From DASXTS01 sp036505275 (GTDB lineage: Bacteria; Actinomycetota; Actinomycetes; Mycobacteriales; Pseudonocardiaceae), in assembly GCA_036505275.1 (NCBI GenBank), contig DASXTS010000116.1, positions 1 to 16,896 on the forward strand: 16,896 bases of DNA. The letters run 5' to 3'. The notes beneath the pieces are model-generated. The model saw nothing but the letters and a program-made list of their open reading frames with translations, had not been told where the DNA came from and did no database searches. Below, piece by piece: positions 8,093 through 14,922 of the stretch (positions are counted from its first letter, which is position 1; each line of letters starts with the position of its first letter). The position numbers and the translations under genes are program-made.

Positions 8093-9332
8093 CTCTGAAG
8101 CCTACGTTCCGCCTCGCCGGAGGGCCATAAGGCGATTTGAAAAATGGCTGATGCACAGATTTCGAGACGGCTTCGAAGCCATACTGCAGCATCCTGTCCT
8201 CATATTCAGTCTTCGCGTCGACCAAGGATACTTCGTTCCTTGTCACCGCCACAAGCAGATTATGAAGGAGTTCGGCGTCTCTGAGCGCGGTATTTGCTCC
8301 GACGCCGCGCGTGGGCGGCATCGTATGAATTGCATCGCCCAACAGCGTGACGTTACCTACCGGCCAACCTCCGACAGGTTCTGCATAGCGAACTATGACC
8401 GGAAATGTTGCCTCGGCCTGCGCTTCGTGAACCACTCGTTGCAGGAGAGGATGCCAGTCCCGTACCCACGCTCTTGCAATCGTAAGCAATGCTTGAGGTT
8501 CGCATTGCTGAAATTCATCATCGGAAACCTGTACATCTGGGTGCACGGACCACATCAGGTAATCCTGGGGTTCCGTGAGGGAAGCCCAGGGGGCGAGTCT
8601 CGCGATCGCCGCGGTAAACGATTCGCGCTTCTGGAATCCCACGATAACCATGCCGAGGCGATCGGCGGTCTCTATTCCGACAAAGCCGTTGTAGAAATTC
8701 TCGGGAATCCACTCGAGAGAATTCGCGGTCAACGGCGTTCTGCCGTAGACGGATCTCCCCATGACAGTGAGATGAGCCTCCGGCAGCAGTTGTTGCCTGA
8801 CCCCAGAATTGCTGCCATCCGCGCCAACCAGTAAATCACCGGTCGCCATGGTTCCGTCTGCGAACACCGCTCGAATCTTGCCTCCGTCGACTTGTTCATA
8901 CCGCTCAAATGTCTTGTCAAAGTTTACAATATCGTCCAGTCCGGCCAGGAGCACTTCCCGCAACGTCAGTCTGTTTGCCGCCGTATATGGGGCAACTCCT
9001 GAAGGAGCGGCCGAAAGATCAGCAGGAGCGAGGGGTGCCGGTCGACCGAACCTCTCTGTCAACTGCTCGTCGTAACTGACCATTCGCCCAGTAATCGGTT
9101 GGCACGAGGTCTCGACGAACAACTGAAATAGACCTTCTGACAGGCAGTCCCGCAGTGCTCGAGCACCGTCTGAGTTGATCCCGACCCGATACCCCTGACG
9201 CCGAGATTTGGCCGACCTGTCTCTCTCATAAACGGCCACACTCACGCCGGATTTTCTCAGGCCCTGCGCGAGCGCCAACCCTCCGATGCCAGCCCCGATG
9301 ACGAGGACATGTTCGCGTCTCCCAAGTCTCAT
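8079..9332 (-). CDS. FAD-dependent aromatic monooxygenase (class A flavoprotein)
   Basis: NAD(P)H- and FAD-dependent hydroxylase, 417 residues, soluble. The Rossmann dinucleotide site is VIGAGIGGLALA (11-22) with acidic Glu36 at the end of strand 2 (VYERD). The DG motif is LVGADGSNSGVR (168-179). The FAD ribityl/GD motif is GDAIHTMPPTRGVGAN (332-347). This combination is the hallmark of the PHBH-like family, which includes polyketide hydroxylases, zeaxanthin-epoxidase relatives and antibiotic-inactivating enzymes such as TetX and Rox; the substrate is not determinable here. It overlaps the stop of the MarR-like gene as ATGA, so the two are translationally coupled. Hand-counted GC is 26-32 of 60 bases in three sampled lines (8161-8220, 8641-8700, 8881-8940), against 44 of 60 in a PhoD line, indicating recent transfer. 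The final residues (PPARRNVGFRGDRA) return to high GC. Confidence 0.92.
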   Translation of the reverse strand: MRLGRREHVLVIGAGIGGLALAQGLRKSGVSVAVYERDRSAKSRRQGYRVGINSDGARALRDCLSEGLFQLFVETSCQPITGRMVSYDEQLTERFGRPAPLAPADLSAAPSGVAPYTAANRLTLREVLLAGLDDIVNFDKTFERYEQVDGGKIRAVFADGTMATGDLLVGADGSNSGVRQQLLPEAHLTVMGRSVYGRTPLTANSLEWIPENFYNGFVGIETADRLGMVIVGFQKRESFTAAIARLAPWASLTEPQDYLMWSVHPDVQVSDDEFQQCEPQALLTIARAWVRDWHPLLQRVVHEAQAEATFPVIVRYAEPVGGWPVGNVTLLGDAIHTMPPTRGVGANTALRDAELLHNLLVAVTRNEVSLVDAKTEYEDRMLQYGFEAVSKSVHQPFFKSPYGPPARRNVGFRGDRA

Positions 9333-9667
9333 GCGACATCACCGTTGAACAGCGGTGACCCCACGACGCGTTCGGTCAACGCGACCAGAGTCGCCAGCTC
9401 CCCGTCGTCGAGGCTGGACAGGGCCTCCGTCAGGGCGCGCCGCCGAAGAGCAAGCGAGCGTCCGAGCAGTGTCTGTGCTCGTGCAGTCAGGGAGAGACGG
9501 ACGACGCGACGATCCCGACCGTCGTGCTCTCGCCGCACCAGGCCGAGACGGGCCAGGCGGTCTCCCATCTGGGTCGCCGTGCTCATCGACGTCGCGCCCA
9601 GCGCCTGGGCGAGCTCTTTCATGGTCACGCTGCCGCGGCGCTGGATGGTGTGGCATGTCGGGCCCAC
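9329..9667 (-). CDS. MarR-family transcriptional regulator, N-terminally short
   Basis: Winged-helix DNA-binding regulator of the MarR family, only 112 residues against the usual 140-160. The recognition region is present: SVTMKELAQALGATSMSTAT (13-32), MGDRLARLGLVRREHDGRDR and the wing RRVVRLSLTARAQ. The C-terminal dimerisation helix follows. The first dimerisation helices are missing: an in-frame TGA lies about 45 bases upstream of GTG 9667, so the frame cannot supply them. Either the true start is elsewhere with a frameshift, or the gene is truncated. Its stop and the monooxygenase ATG share ATGA, so the pair is an operon and the monooxygenase is the likely regulatory target. Family call is firm; function of this short form is doubtful. 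Confidence 0.8.
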   Translation of the reverse strand: MGPTCHTIQRRGSVTMKELAQALGATSMSTATQMGDRLARLGLVRREHDGRDRRVVRLSLTARAQTLLGRSLALRRRALTEALSSLDDGELATLVALTERVVGSPLFNGDVA

Positions 9668-9785
9668 GGCCCCGGCAGCTGCCCCGTGAACGCGACACCA
9701 GTCCGGTCCTCACGCCAGCACGCCAGACTACTGTCACGTTCACGCGCTCCAGAGCACCGACGGGCTCTGGGCTGTTGGCAGCGGC

Positions 9786-10110
9786 TCAGATCAGCCAAAC
9801 GAGTAGGCCGAGCAGAACGAGAAACGCCAGCACGCAGGACGTGCTGGAGATCCGGAGCACGGGTAGCCGGGCGCGGCGGGACCGGACGATCCGCCGGGGT
9901 ATACCTCGGGTGGCGCCGTCGAGGCGTAGCCAGGCGTCGACCCACTGCGCGACCTCGCCGCGGAGGCCGCAGCCGCGGCGTGAGAACCTGCTCTCCGTCG
10001 GTGTCGGCCCAGGTCTGAGTCAGGTGCGGTGAGCCGTCGGACATCGTGGTGGCCACGAGGCACAGGCTGGGCTCCTGCAGCAGGGCGAGCAGATCGGCGG
10101 GTAGCTCCAT
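9786..10110 (-). pseudogene. PPOX-class flavin/F420-dependent protein relic with a membrane tail
   Basis: From ATG 10110 the reading MELPADLLALLQEPSLCLVA, TTMSDGSPHLTQTWADTDGE matches the N-terminus of PPOX-class (pyridoxamine-phosphate-oxidase-like, often F420- or flavin-binding) proteins. About 45 residues in, the similarity stops: the expected strand and the rest of the ~130-residue barrel are missing. A second reverse frame then reads LRGEVAQWVDAWLRLDGATR and ends in a hydrophobic segment (STSCVLAFLVLLGLLVWLI) at the TGA 9788-9786. That second frame has an in-frame stop just upstream and no ATG or GTG of its own, so it is not an independent gene. I interpret the whole as a deletion product joining a PPOX head to the tail of an unidentified membrane protein. 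It lies 47 bases downstream of phoD on the same strand. Confidence 0.6.
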
Positions 10111-10157
10111 CTCGGCGGTCCGCTTCCGTCCGGTAGGCGCCAGGCCGGCCGCCGCGG

Positions 10158-11984
10158 CTACTCGGCCGGCTCGTCGGCCCGAGGGCCGACGGGGCCGGTG
10201 GCCGGGCTGAGCCGCCGGCTGCCGGCCAGGGTCTGCCAGCTGGTGGCGTAGCTGATCGAGGTCGTCGGCACGATTCGGGGGTCGGGCAGGGCGCTGGTGG
10301 GGCGCGGCGTGTGGTGGAAGTCGGCCTGTACTCGGTCCGGCGTGACATCGATCAGGGTATAGCCGTGGCCGAGGCCGTCGAGATACCTGATCCACGGGTT
10401 CCGAGCGGCGAGCGCGCTGGTGATGCCCCGGGTCACCGTGACGGCGGCCTCGGCCGGCGTTCCGGCCGGCAGCGCGGCCCGGACCAGCTCGTAGAAGCCA
10501 TCGCTCGTCACCGAGGGGCAGACGAACTCGACGCCCACCGGCATCGAGCCCGGGTCGGCGTGGTTGGCCGGGATGTCCATCGCCCAGGAGGAATGGATGT
10601 CGCCGGTGAGGACCACGACGTCGCCGGCAGATGCGGGCAGGGCGCCGAGGTGCGCGATCAGCGCCGCCTGGTCGGCCTGGTAACCATCCCACTGGTCGGA
10701 GTTCAGCAGGGTGAGCTGCGGCGGCAGGCCGAGCACCGCTCCGGGGAAGCGCACCGGGGCGAACACGACCTGGTTGCCGATCAGGTGCCACGGCCGTCCC
10801 TGGTCCGCGGTGCCGTCGCGAAGCCAACTCAGCTGTTCGGGTTCGAGCAGGTGCCGCGCCGGGTCGGCGAGCTGGGCATCCACCGCTGGGATGCCCGTCG
10901 GTATCAACCCGCCGCCGGTGCGCGTGAACGGCGGCACGTCGACCTGGGCGCTGCGATTCTGCCGGGTCTCCACGATGGACAGGTCGCCGAGCGGCCCGAA
11001 ACCGAACCGCTTGAAGAACCGGATGCCGCGGTGCGGCACTGGACTCTCCCCCGGGCTCTCCCCCGGGCTCTGCTCCGGCAGCCGGAACGGCATCCACTCC
11101 AGGTACGCCTGGTAAGCCTGCCGGCGACGGGAGGAGAAGGCCCCCTCGACGCCGGGCGTGTGGTTCTCGGCGCCGCCGTCCCAGGCGTTGTTGGCCACCT
11201 CGTGGTCGTCGAAGATCGTTATCCAGGGGTGCTGGCGGTGCGCCAGCGCCAGGTCCGGGTCGGCCTTGTGCAGCGCGTGGCGCAGCCGGTAGCCGGTCAG
11301 GTCGATGGTCTCGGTGGCCGGCACGCCGTCGCGGGTGCCGGCAAGTTCGGGCGGGCCGTAGCGGTCGGCGCCGTTGCCGTACTCGTAGAGGTAGTCACCG
11401 ACGTGCAGCACGAAGTCGAGGTCGTCGCGCTGGCCGAGCGCGCGGTACGCGGTGAAGTAGCCGCCCGTGTAGTTGCTGCACGACACCAGCGCGAACCGCA
11501 GCGCATGCAGCCGCGAGGGGTCGTCCGGCGCGGTCCGGGTGCGGCCGACGGCGCTGGTCTCGCCCTCCGCTCGGAACCGGTAGTAGTAACGGGTGTAGGG
11601 CTGCAGCCCGGTGACGTCGATCTTGATCGTGTGGTCGCTGTCCGGGCTGGTCCGCACCACGCCCTGGCGGACCCGGCGCCGGAACTCGGCGTCCCTGGCC
11701 ACCTCCCAGAGCACCTGCACCGGCTGGCCGAGGCCGCTGCCCGGGGTGGCGACCGGGTCGTCGCGGTGGCGCCGCGGTGGCGTCGCTCTGGTCCAGATCA
11801 CCACGGCGTCCGCGGTGGGATCGCCGCTGGCCACGCTGTAGCCGAAGATCCCGGCCGAGGCCGGTGCCGCGGCCGCCGCCGGGTCGAACACCCGGATCGG
11901 CACCGCCACCGCGGCCGCGGCCAGCGCGGCACCCTTCAGGACCGACCGCCGGGTTGGCGTCGCGACACCAGTCACGGGGCACAC
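10158..11984 (-). CDS. phoD: Alkaline phosphatase/phosphodiesterase PhoD, Tat-exported
   Basis: Secreted Ca2+/Fe3+-dependent alkaline phosphatase that releases phosphate from organic mono- and diesters, 608 residues. A twin-arginine signal TRRSVLKGAALAAAAVAVPI occupies 11-30, with an Ala-rich cleavage region to about 42. The PhoD N-terminal beta domain follows (about 45-155; FGYSVASGDPTADAVVIWTR, then GLQPYTRYYYRF). The metallophosphatase domain carries VSCSNY (Cys169), HVGDYLYEYG (Asp197), DDHEVANN (259-266) and TGDIHSSW (460-467), the expected metal and active-site motifs. An in-frame tandem SPGE repeat (316-323) sits in a surface region. The start is GTG 11984; GTG 11975 is also possible. 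No PHO box was recognised upstream. It points away from the divergent yceI-like gene. Confidence 0.93.
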   Translation of the reverse strand: MCPVTGVATPTRRSVLKGAALAAAAVAVPIRVFDPAAAAAPASAGIFGYSVASGDPTADAVVIWTRATPPRRHRDDPVATPGSGLGQPVQVLWEVARDAEFRRRVRQGVVRTSPDSDHTIKIDVTGLQPYTRYYYRFRAEGETSAVGRTRTAPDDPSRLHALRFALVSCSNYTGGYFTAYRALGQRDDLDFVLHVGDYLYEYGNGADRYGPPELAGTRDGVPATETIDLTGYRLRHALHKADPDLALAHRQHPWITIFDDHEVANNAWDGGAENHTPGVEGAFSSRRRQAYQAYLEWMPFRLPEQSPGESPGESPVPHRGIRFFKRFGFGPLGDLSIVETRQNRSAQVDVPPFTRTGGGLIPTGIPAVDAQLADPARHLLEPEQLSWLRDGTADQGRPWHLIGNQVVFAPVRFPGAVLGLPPQLTLLNSDQWDGYQADQAALIAHLGALPASAGDVVVLTGDIHSSWAMDIPANHADPGSMPVGVEFVCPSVTSDGFYELVRAALPAGTPAEAAVTVTRGITSALAARNPWIRYLDGLGHGYTLIDVTPDRVQADFHHTPRPTSALPDPRIVPTTSISYATSWQTLAGSRRLSPATGPVGPRADEPAE

Positions 11985-12080
11985 CGTCGACCCACCGAGG
12001 TCAACAAGGCAACCCCCGGTTCATGAACTTTTCCCGACGTGGAGTTCCTCCCCCGGTATGACCCACGCCACATCCCGGAA

Positions 12081-12098
12081 TAGTTGCTGCTGCAACTA
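12081..12098. promoter_or_regulatory. Palindromic operator candidate upstream of the YceI gene
   Basis: Perfect 7-base inverted repeat TAGTTGC / GCAACTA separated by TGCT. It lies 55 bases before the YceI start codon in the divergent region shared with phoD (98 bases from the phoD start). Arm sequence, spacing and position resemble MarR-family operators, which often control YceI-type genes in actinobacteria. No matching second copy was noticed elsewhere in the window. Confidence 0.5.
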
Positions 12099-12152
12099 GG
12101 TTGGGCCGGATGTCACAGCACGTTCATTGGACGACTACCTCTTGGAGAACGC

Positions 12153-12707
12153 ATGACCACCGCTACCGTCTACCCGATCACCGGTAGCTACACCCTCGAC
12201 CCGGCCCACACCCGCATCGGCTTCGTCGCACGGCACGCGATGGTGACCAAGGTCCGCGGCTCGTTCAACGACTTCACCGGGACGGCGAACCTCGGCTCCC
12301 ACGACCCGAGCACCTGGAGCACCGAGGTGACCGTGCAGGCCGCCAGCATCGACACCCGCAACGAGCAGCGCGACGCGCACCTGCGCAGCAACGACTTCCT
12401 GGCCATGCACGAGTTCCCGACGATCACGTTCGTATCCACCAACGTCGAGCAGGTGGACGACGCCGTCTACCGGGTGACCGGCGACCTCACCATCCGCGGC
12501 ACCACCCGGCCGATCACGATCGACTTCAGCTACGAGGGCGCGGCCACCGACCCGTTCGGCAACGGCCGCATCGGCTTCGAGGGCTCGGTGACGATCAGCC
12601 GCAAGGACTTCGGCATCACCTGGAACGCCCCTCTGGAGGCTGGCGGCGTCCTGGTCGGCGACAAGGTCGTCCTCGAGTTCGAGGTCTCGGCGATCAGGAA
12701 CGCCTGA
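12153..12707 (+). CDS. YceI-family lipid-binding-like protein
   Basis: YceI proteins are eight-stranded lipocalin-like barrels that bind polyisoprenoid or other amphiphilic molecules. This one has 184 residues and no signal peptide, so it is probably cytoplasmic, as is common in actinobacterial members. The family opening motif is clear (YTLDPAHTRIGFVARHAMVT, 13-32, then KVRGSFNDFTG). The barrel continues with IDTRNEQRDAHLRSNDFLAM, FPTITFVSTNVE, the GDLTIRGTTRPITIDFSYEG strand pair and the terminal GDKVVLEFEVSAI. ATG 12153 has GGAGA at 12144-12148. An inverted-repeat operator candidate lies upstream and a long palindrome follows the stop. Confidence 0.93.
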   Translation: MTTATVYPITGSYTLDPAHTRIGFVARHAMVTKVRGSFNDFTGTANLGSHDPSTWSTEVTVQAASIDTRNEQRDAHLRSNDFLAMHEFPTITFVSTNVEQVDDAVYRVTGDLTIRGTTRPITIDFSYEGAATDPFGNGRIGFEGSVTISRKDFGITWNAPLEAGGVLVGDKVVLEFEVSAIRNA

Positions 12708-12714
12708 CCTCGTA

Positions 12715-12748
12715 AGTGGCAAATGGTGTTCGAACACCATTTGCCACT
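12715..12748. terminator. 34-base perfect palindrome between convergent genes
   Basis: Two-fold symmetric sequence, left half AGTGGCAAATGGTGTTC and right half its exact complement, centred on TTCGAA. As RNA it gives a roughly 15-base-pair stem with a four-base loop. It sits seven bases past the YceI stop and eight bases before the stop of the opposing DUF308 gene, the position of a bidirectional terminator. It is AT-richer than its surroundings and lacks a T-run. Confidence 0.75.
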
Positions 12749-12756
12749 CACCACGG

Positions 12757-13329
12757 TCAGGCCTGCGCCACCCGATTCGTCTGGGCGGTACCGACACCGC
12801 CGCCCAGGCGGCGCAGCTTCAGACCGAGCCCGAACAGGACGGCGCCGAACACCACCGCGTAGGCCCCGATCAGCAGGACGAGGGCGAGCGCACCAGAGGC
12901 CGGCCAGGCCACCAGCAGAATCCCGAACAGCACCGACAGCGCGCCGCCGATCGCCAGCAGCCATTCTCCGGTCAGCTCCCGGCGCAGCCGGACCGCCGCG
13001 AAGATCTGCAGCAGGCCGGTGACGATCGCCCAGGCGGCGATCAAGGCGAGCAGGACCAGCGTCGTCACGTCGGGCCAGGCGAAGGTGACGACGCCGATCA
13101 GGATGCTGGCGACGCCCTGCAGCCCGAGCCAGAACCGCCGGCCCTCCGCGGCCGGACCGAACGCGGCCACCAGCGCGAACACCCCGTCCACCAGCGAGTA
13201 CGCGCCGAACAGAATGATGAGCGCGAGCAGTGTGAGGGACGGCCAGATCAGCGCCATCAGGCCGAACAGCACGGCTACCGCGCCACGCAGTGCAACCATC
13301 CACCAGTACCGGGCAAGGCTGTCCAACAT
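12757..13329 (-). CDS. HdeD/DUF308-family six-helix membrane protein
   Basis: Integral membrane protein of 190 residues made of two internally similar three-helix halves. Each half carries the family pattern G-x-hydrophobic-G-h-h-x-h-WP: VLFGLMALIWPSLTLLALI, ILIGVVTFAWPDVTTLVLL, and again VLFGILLVAWPASGALALVL. The enteric HdeD member contributes to acid resistance at high cell density; the role in actinobacteria is unknown. I place the start at ATG 13329 (MLDSLARYWW) because GGAG lies seven bases upstream; the frame extends to 13383 without coding character. Transcribed convergently with the YceI gene and divergently from the second DHA2 exporter, with a 92-base shared promoter region. Confidence 0.88.
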   Translation of the reverse strand: MLDSLARYWWMVALRGAVAVLFGLMALIWPSLTLLALIILFGAYSLVDGVFALVAAFGPAAEGRRFWLGLQGVASILIGVVTFAWPDVTTLVLLALIAAWAIVTGLLQIFAAVRLRRELTGEWLLAIGGALSVLFGILLVAWPASGALALVLLIGAYAVVFGAVLFGLGLKLRRLGGGVGTAQTNRVAQA

Positions 13330-13421
13330 CTCGGATCTCCCTCCACGGGCGGGCCCGCCCACGCCAGGTGGCCCCCAAGGCAATCCTCCCGCCGGTGGCT
13401 GCCGGGTGGAAAGGTGTTGCC

Positions 13422-14906
13422 GTGACCTCTGCAGCGACGGCCGGTCTTCGATATGCCAGCGGCCCAGGGCGCTGGGTCCTCGCGGCCACCGTCCTCGGCT
13501 CGGCCATCGCTGCGATCGACGCCACCGTGGTCGGTATCGCGCTGCCGGCCATCGGCCGCGACTTCGGCACCGGCCTGGCCACCTTGCAGTGGGTGGTCAC
13601 GGCCTACACCCTCACCCTGGCCGGCCTGCTGCTCATCGCGGGCGCCCTCGGCGACCGGTACGGGCGGCGGCGGGTATTCCTGATCGGTGTGGTGTGGTTC
13701 GCCCTCGCCTCCATCCTGTGCGGCGTCGCGCCGAGCGCCCCGGTTCTCATCGGCGCGCGGGCGTTGCAGGGCGTCGGCGCCGCGCTGCTGACCCCCGGCA
13801 GCCTGGCGATCCTCGAGGCATCGTTCGTCCCAGAGGATCGCGGCAAGGCGATCGGAGCCTGGTCCGGCCTCGGCGGCGTGGCCACCGCGATCGGCCCGTT
13901 CCTCGGTGGGTGGCTTGTCCAGGCGGCATCCTGGCGACTGATCTTCGCGATCAACCTGCCAATCGCGGCCCTCGTTGTCACGCTGGCTTGGCGGCATGTT
14001 CCCGAGTCCCACGACCCCGAGGCAACCGGGCGAGTCGACCTCGTCGGCGGGGTGCTCGTCACGCTCGGCCTGGTCGGGCTCACCTACGGGCTGATCGAGG
14101 GCCCGGCCAGCGGCTGGGGCAGCCCCGGGGTGCTGGCCGCCCTGATCGGCGGGATCGTCCTGCTCGCCGCATTCTTGGCCTGGGAGCGCCGCGCCCGCTC
14201 GCCGATGCTGCCGATGGACATGTTCGCCTCCACCCAGTTCACCGCGACCAACCTGGTGACCTTCGCGGTGTATGGCGCTCTCGGCGGAGCGCTCTTCCTG
14301 CTGCCCATCCAACTGCAGCAGGTGTCCGGCTACACGGCGCTGCAGGCCGGCATCTCGTTGCTGCCACTTACGGTCATCATGCTGGTGCTGTCGGCCCGCT
14401 CCGGTGCACTCGCCGCGCGCATCGGGCCACGGCTGCAGATGAGTGTCGGCCCGGTCCTGGTCGGCGCCGGCCTCGCGTTGTTCAGCCTGGTCGGTCCCGG
14501 CGGCGACTACCTGACCGAGGTCCTGCCGGCCGTGACCGTCCTCGGACTGGGCCTGGCGACCACGGTCGCTCCGCTCACCGCCACCGTGCTGGCCGCCGTT
14601 CCCGCCACGCACGCCGGAATGGCCTCCGCCGTCAACAACGACGTCGCCCGCGCCGCCGGGCTCATCGCCGTCGCCGTGCTGCCGGCCGCCGCCGGCATCA
14701 CCGGCGCTGCCTACCTGCACCCCGCCGAGTTCTCGACGGGCTTCCACACGGCGTCCCTCATCTCCGGCGGACTCTGCGTCCTGGCCGGTGTGCTCGCCGC
14801 CGCCACCATCCGCAACCCGCACGCCGCGCCCACCGACCGCACCCACCGGCTGCATTGCGCCCTGGACGCTCCCCCAGCCCGCGCCACCACACCCGCTCAG
14901 GCCTGA
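13422..14906 (+). CDS. DHA2-family MFS multidrug exporter (14 helices)
   Basis: Second drug:proton antiporter of the 14-helix DHA2 group, 494 residues. TM1 motif is AAIDATVVGIALPAIGRDFG. Motif A is AGALGDRYGRRRVFLIG. The TM4 motif is ARALQGVGAALLTPGSLAIL, and motif C is SGLGGVATAIGPFLGGWL followed by ASWRLIFAINLPIA. An LPLTVIMLVLSARSGALAAR loop and C-terminal helices follow, and the tail is rich in Ala, Pro, Arg and His. GTG 13422 is chosen because GGAAAGG at 13408-13414 lies seven bases upstream and TM1 begins soon after. It is divergent from the DUF308 gene and nearly abuts the convergent oxidoreductase gene (16 bases between stops). Confidence 0.92.
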   Translation: MTSAATAGLRYASGPGRWVLAATVLGSAIAAIDATVVGIALPAIGRDFGTGLATLQWVVTAYTLTLAGLLLIAGALGDRYGRRRVFLIGVVWFALASILCGVAPSAPVLIGARALQGVGAALLTPGSLAILEASFVPEDRGKAIGAWSGLGGVATAIGPFLGGWLVQAASWRLIFAINLPIAALVVTLAWRHVPESHDPEATGRVDLVGGVLVTLGLVGLTYGLIEGPASGWGSPGVLAALIGGIVLLAAFLAWERRARSPMLPMDMFASTQFTATNLVTFAVYGALGGALFLLPIQLQQVSGYTALQAGISLLPLTVIMLVLSARSGALAARIGPRLQMSVGPVLVGAGLALFSLVGPGGDYLTEVLPAVTVLGLGLATTVAPLTATVLAAVPATHAGMASAVNNDVARAAGLIAVAVLPAAAGITGAAYLHPAEFSTGFHTASLISGGLCVLAGVLAAATIRNPHAAPTDRTHRLHCALDAPPARATTPAQA

Positions 14907-14920
14907 CCACCCGCCAGGCC
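14900..14920. terminator. Weak hairpin between convergent stops
   Basis: GGCCTG (14900-14905) can pair with CAGGCC (14915-14920) across a nine-base loop. It overlaps the stop of the exporter and lies just before the stop of the opposing oxidoreductase gene. The stem is only six pairs and there is no T-run, so it is a tentative call based mainly on position. Confidence 0.35.
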
Positions 14921-14922
14921 GG

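Noticed and set aside
9625..11097. 490-residue reverse-strand ORF
   Set aside because: Mostly an alternative frame of phoD: Arg/Pro/Ala-rich with no family motif there. Only its stretch from base 10110 down to about 9975 (the PPOX head) is credible, and that is annotated separately.
10311..12026. 571-residue plus-strand ORF opposite phoD
   Set aside because: Antisense shadow of a gene with complete PhoD motifs and a Tat signal; Val/Gly/Arg-rich composition typical of high-GC antisense frames.
12725..12738. LexA/SOS-box reading of the palindrome centre
   Set aside because: The core GTTCGAAC resembles SOS-box half-sites but lacks the spaced arrangement of actinobacterial LexA sites, and it is downstream of both genes.
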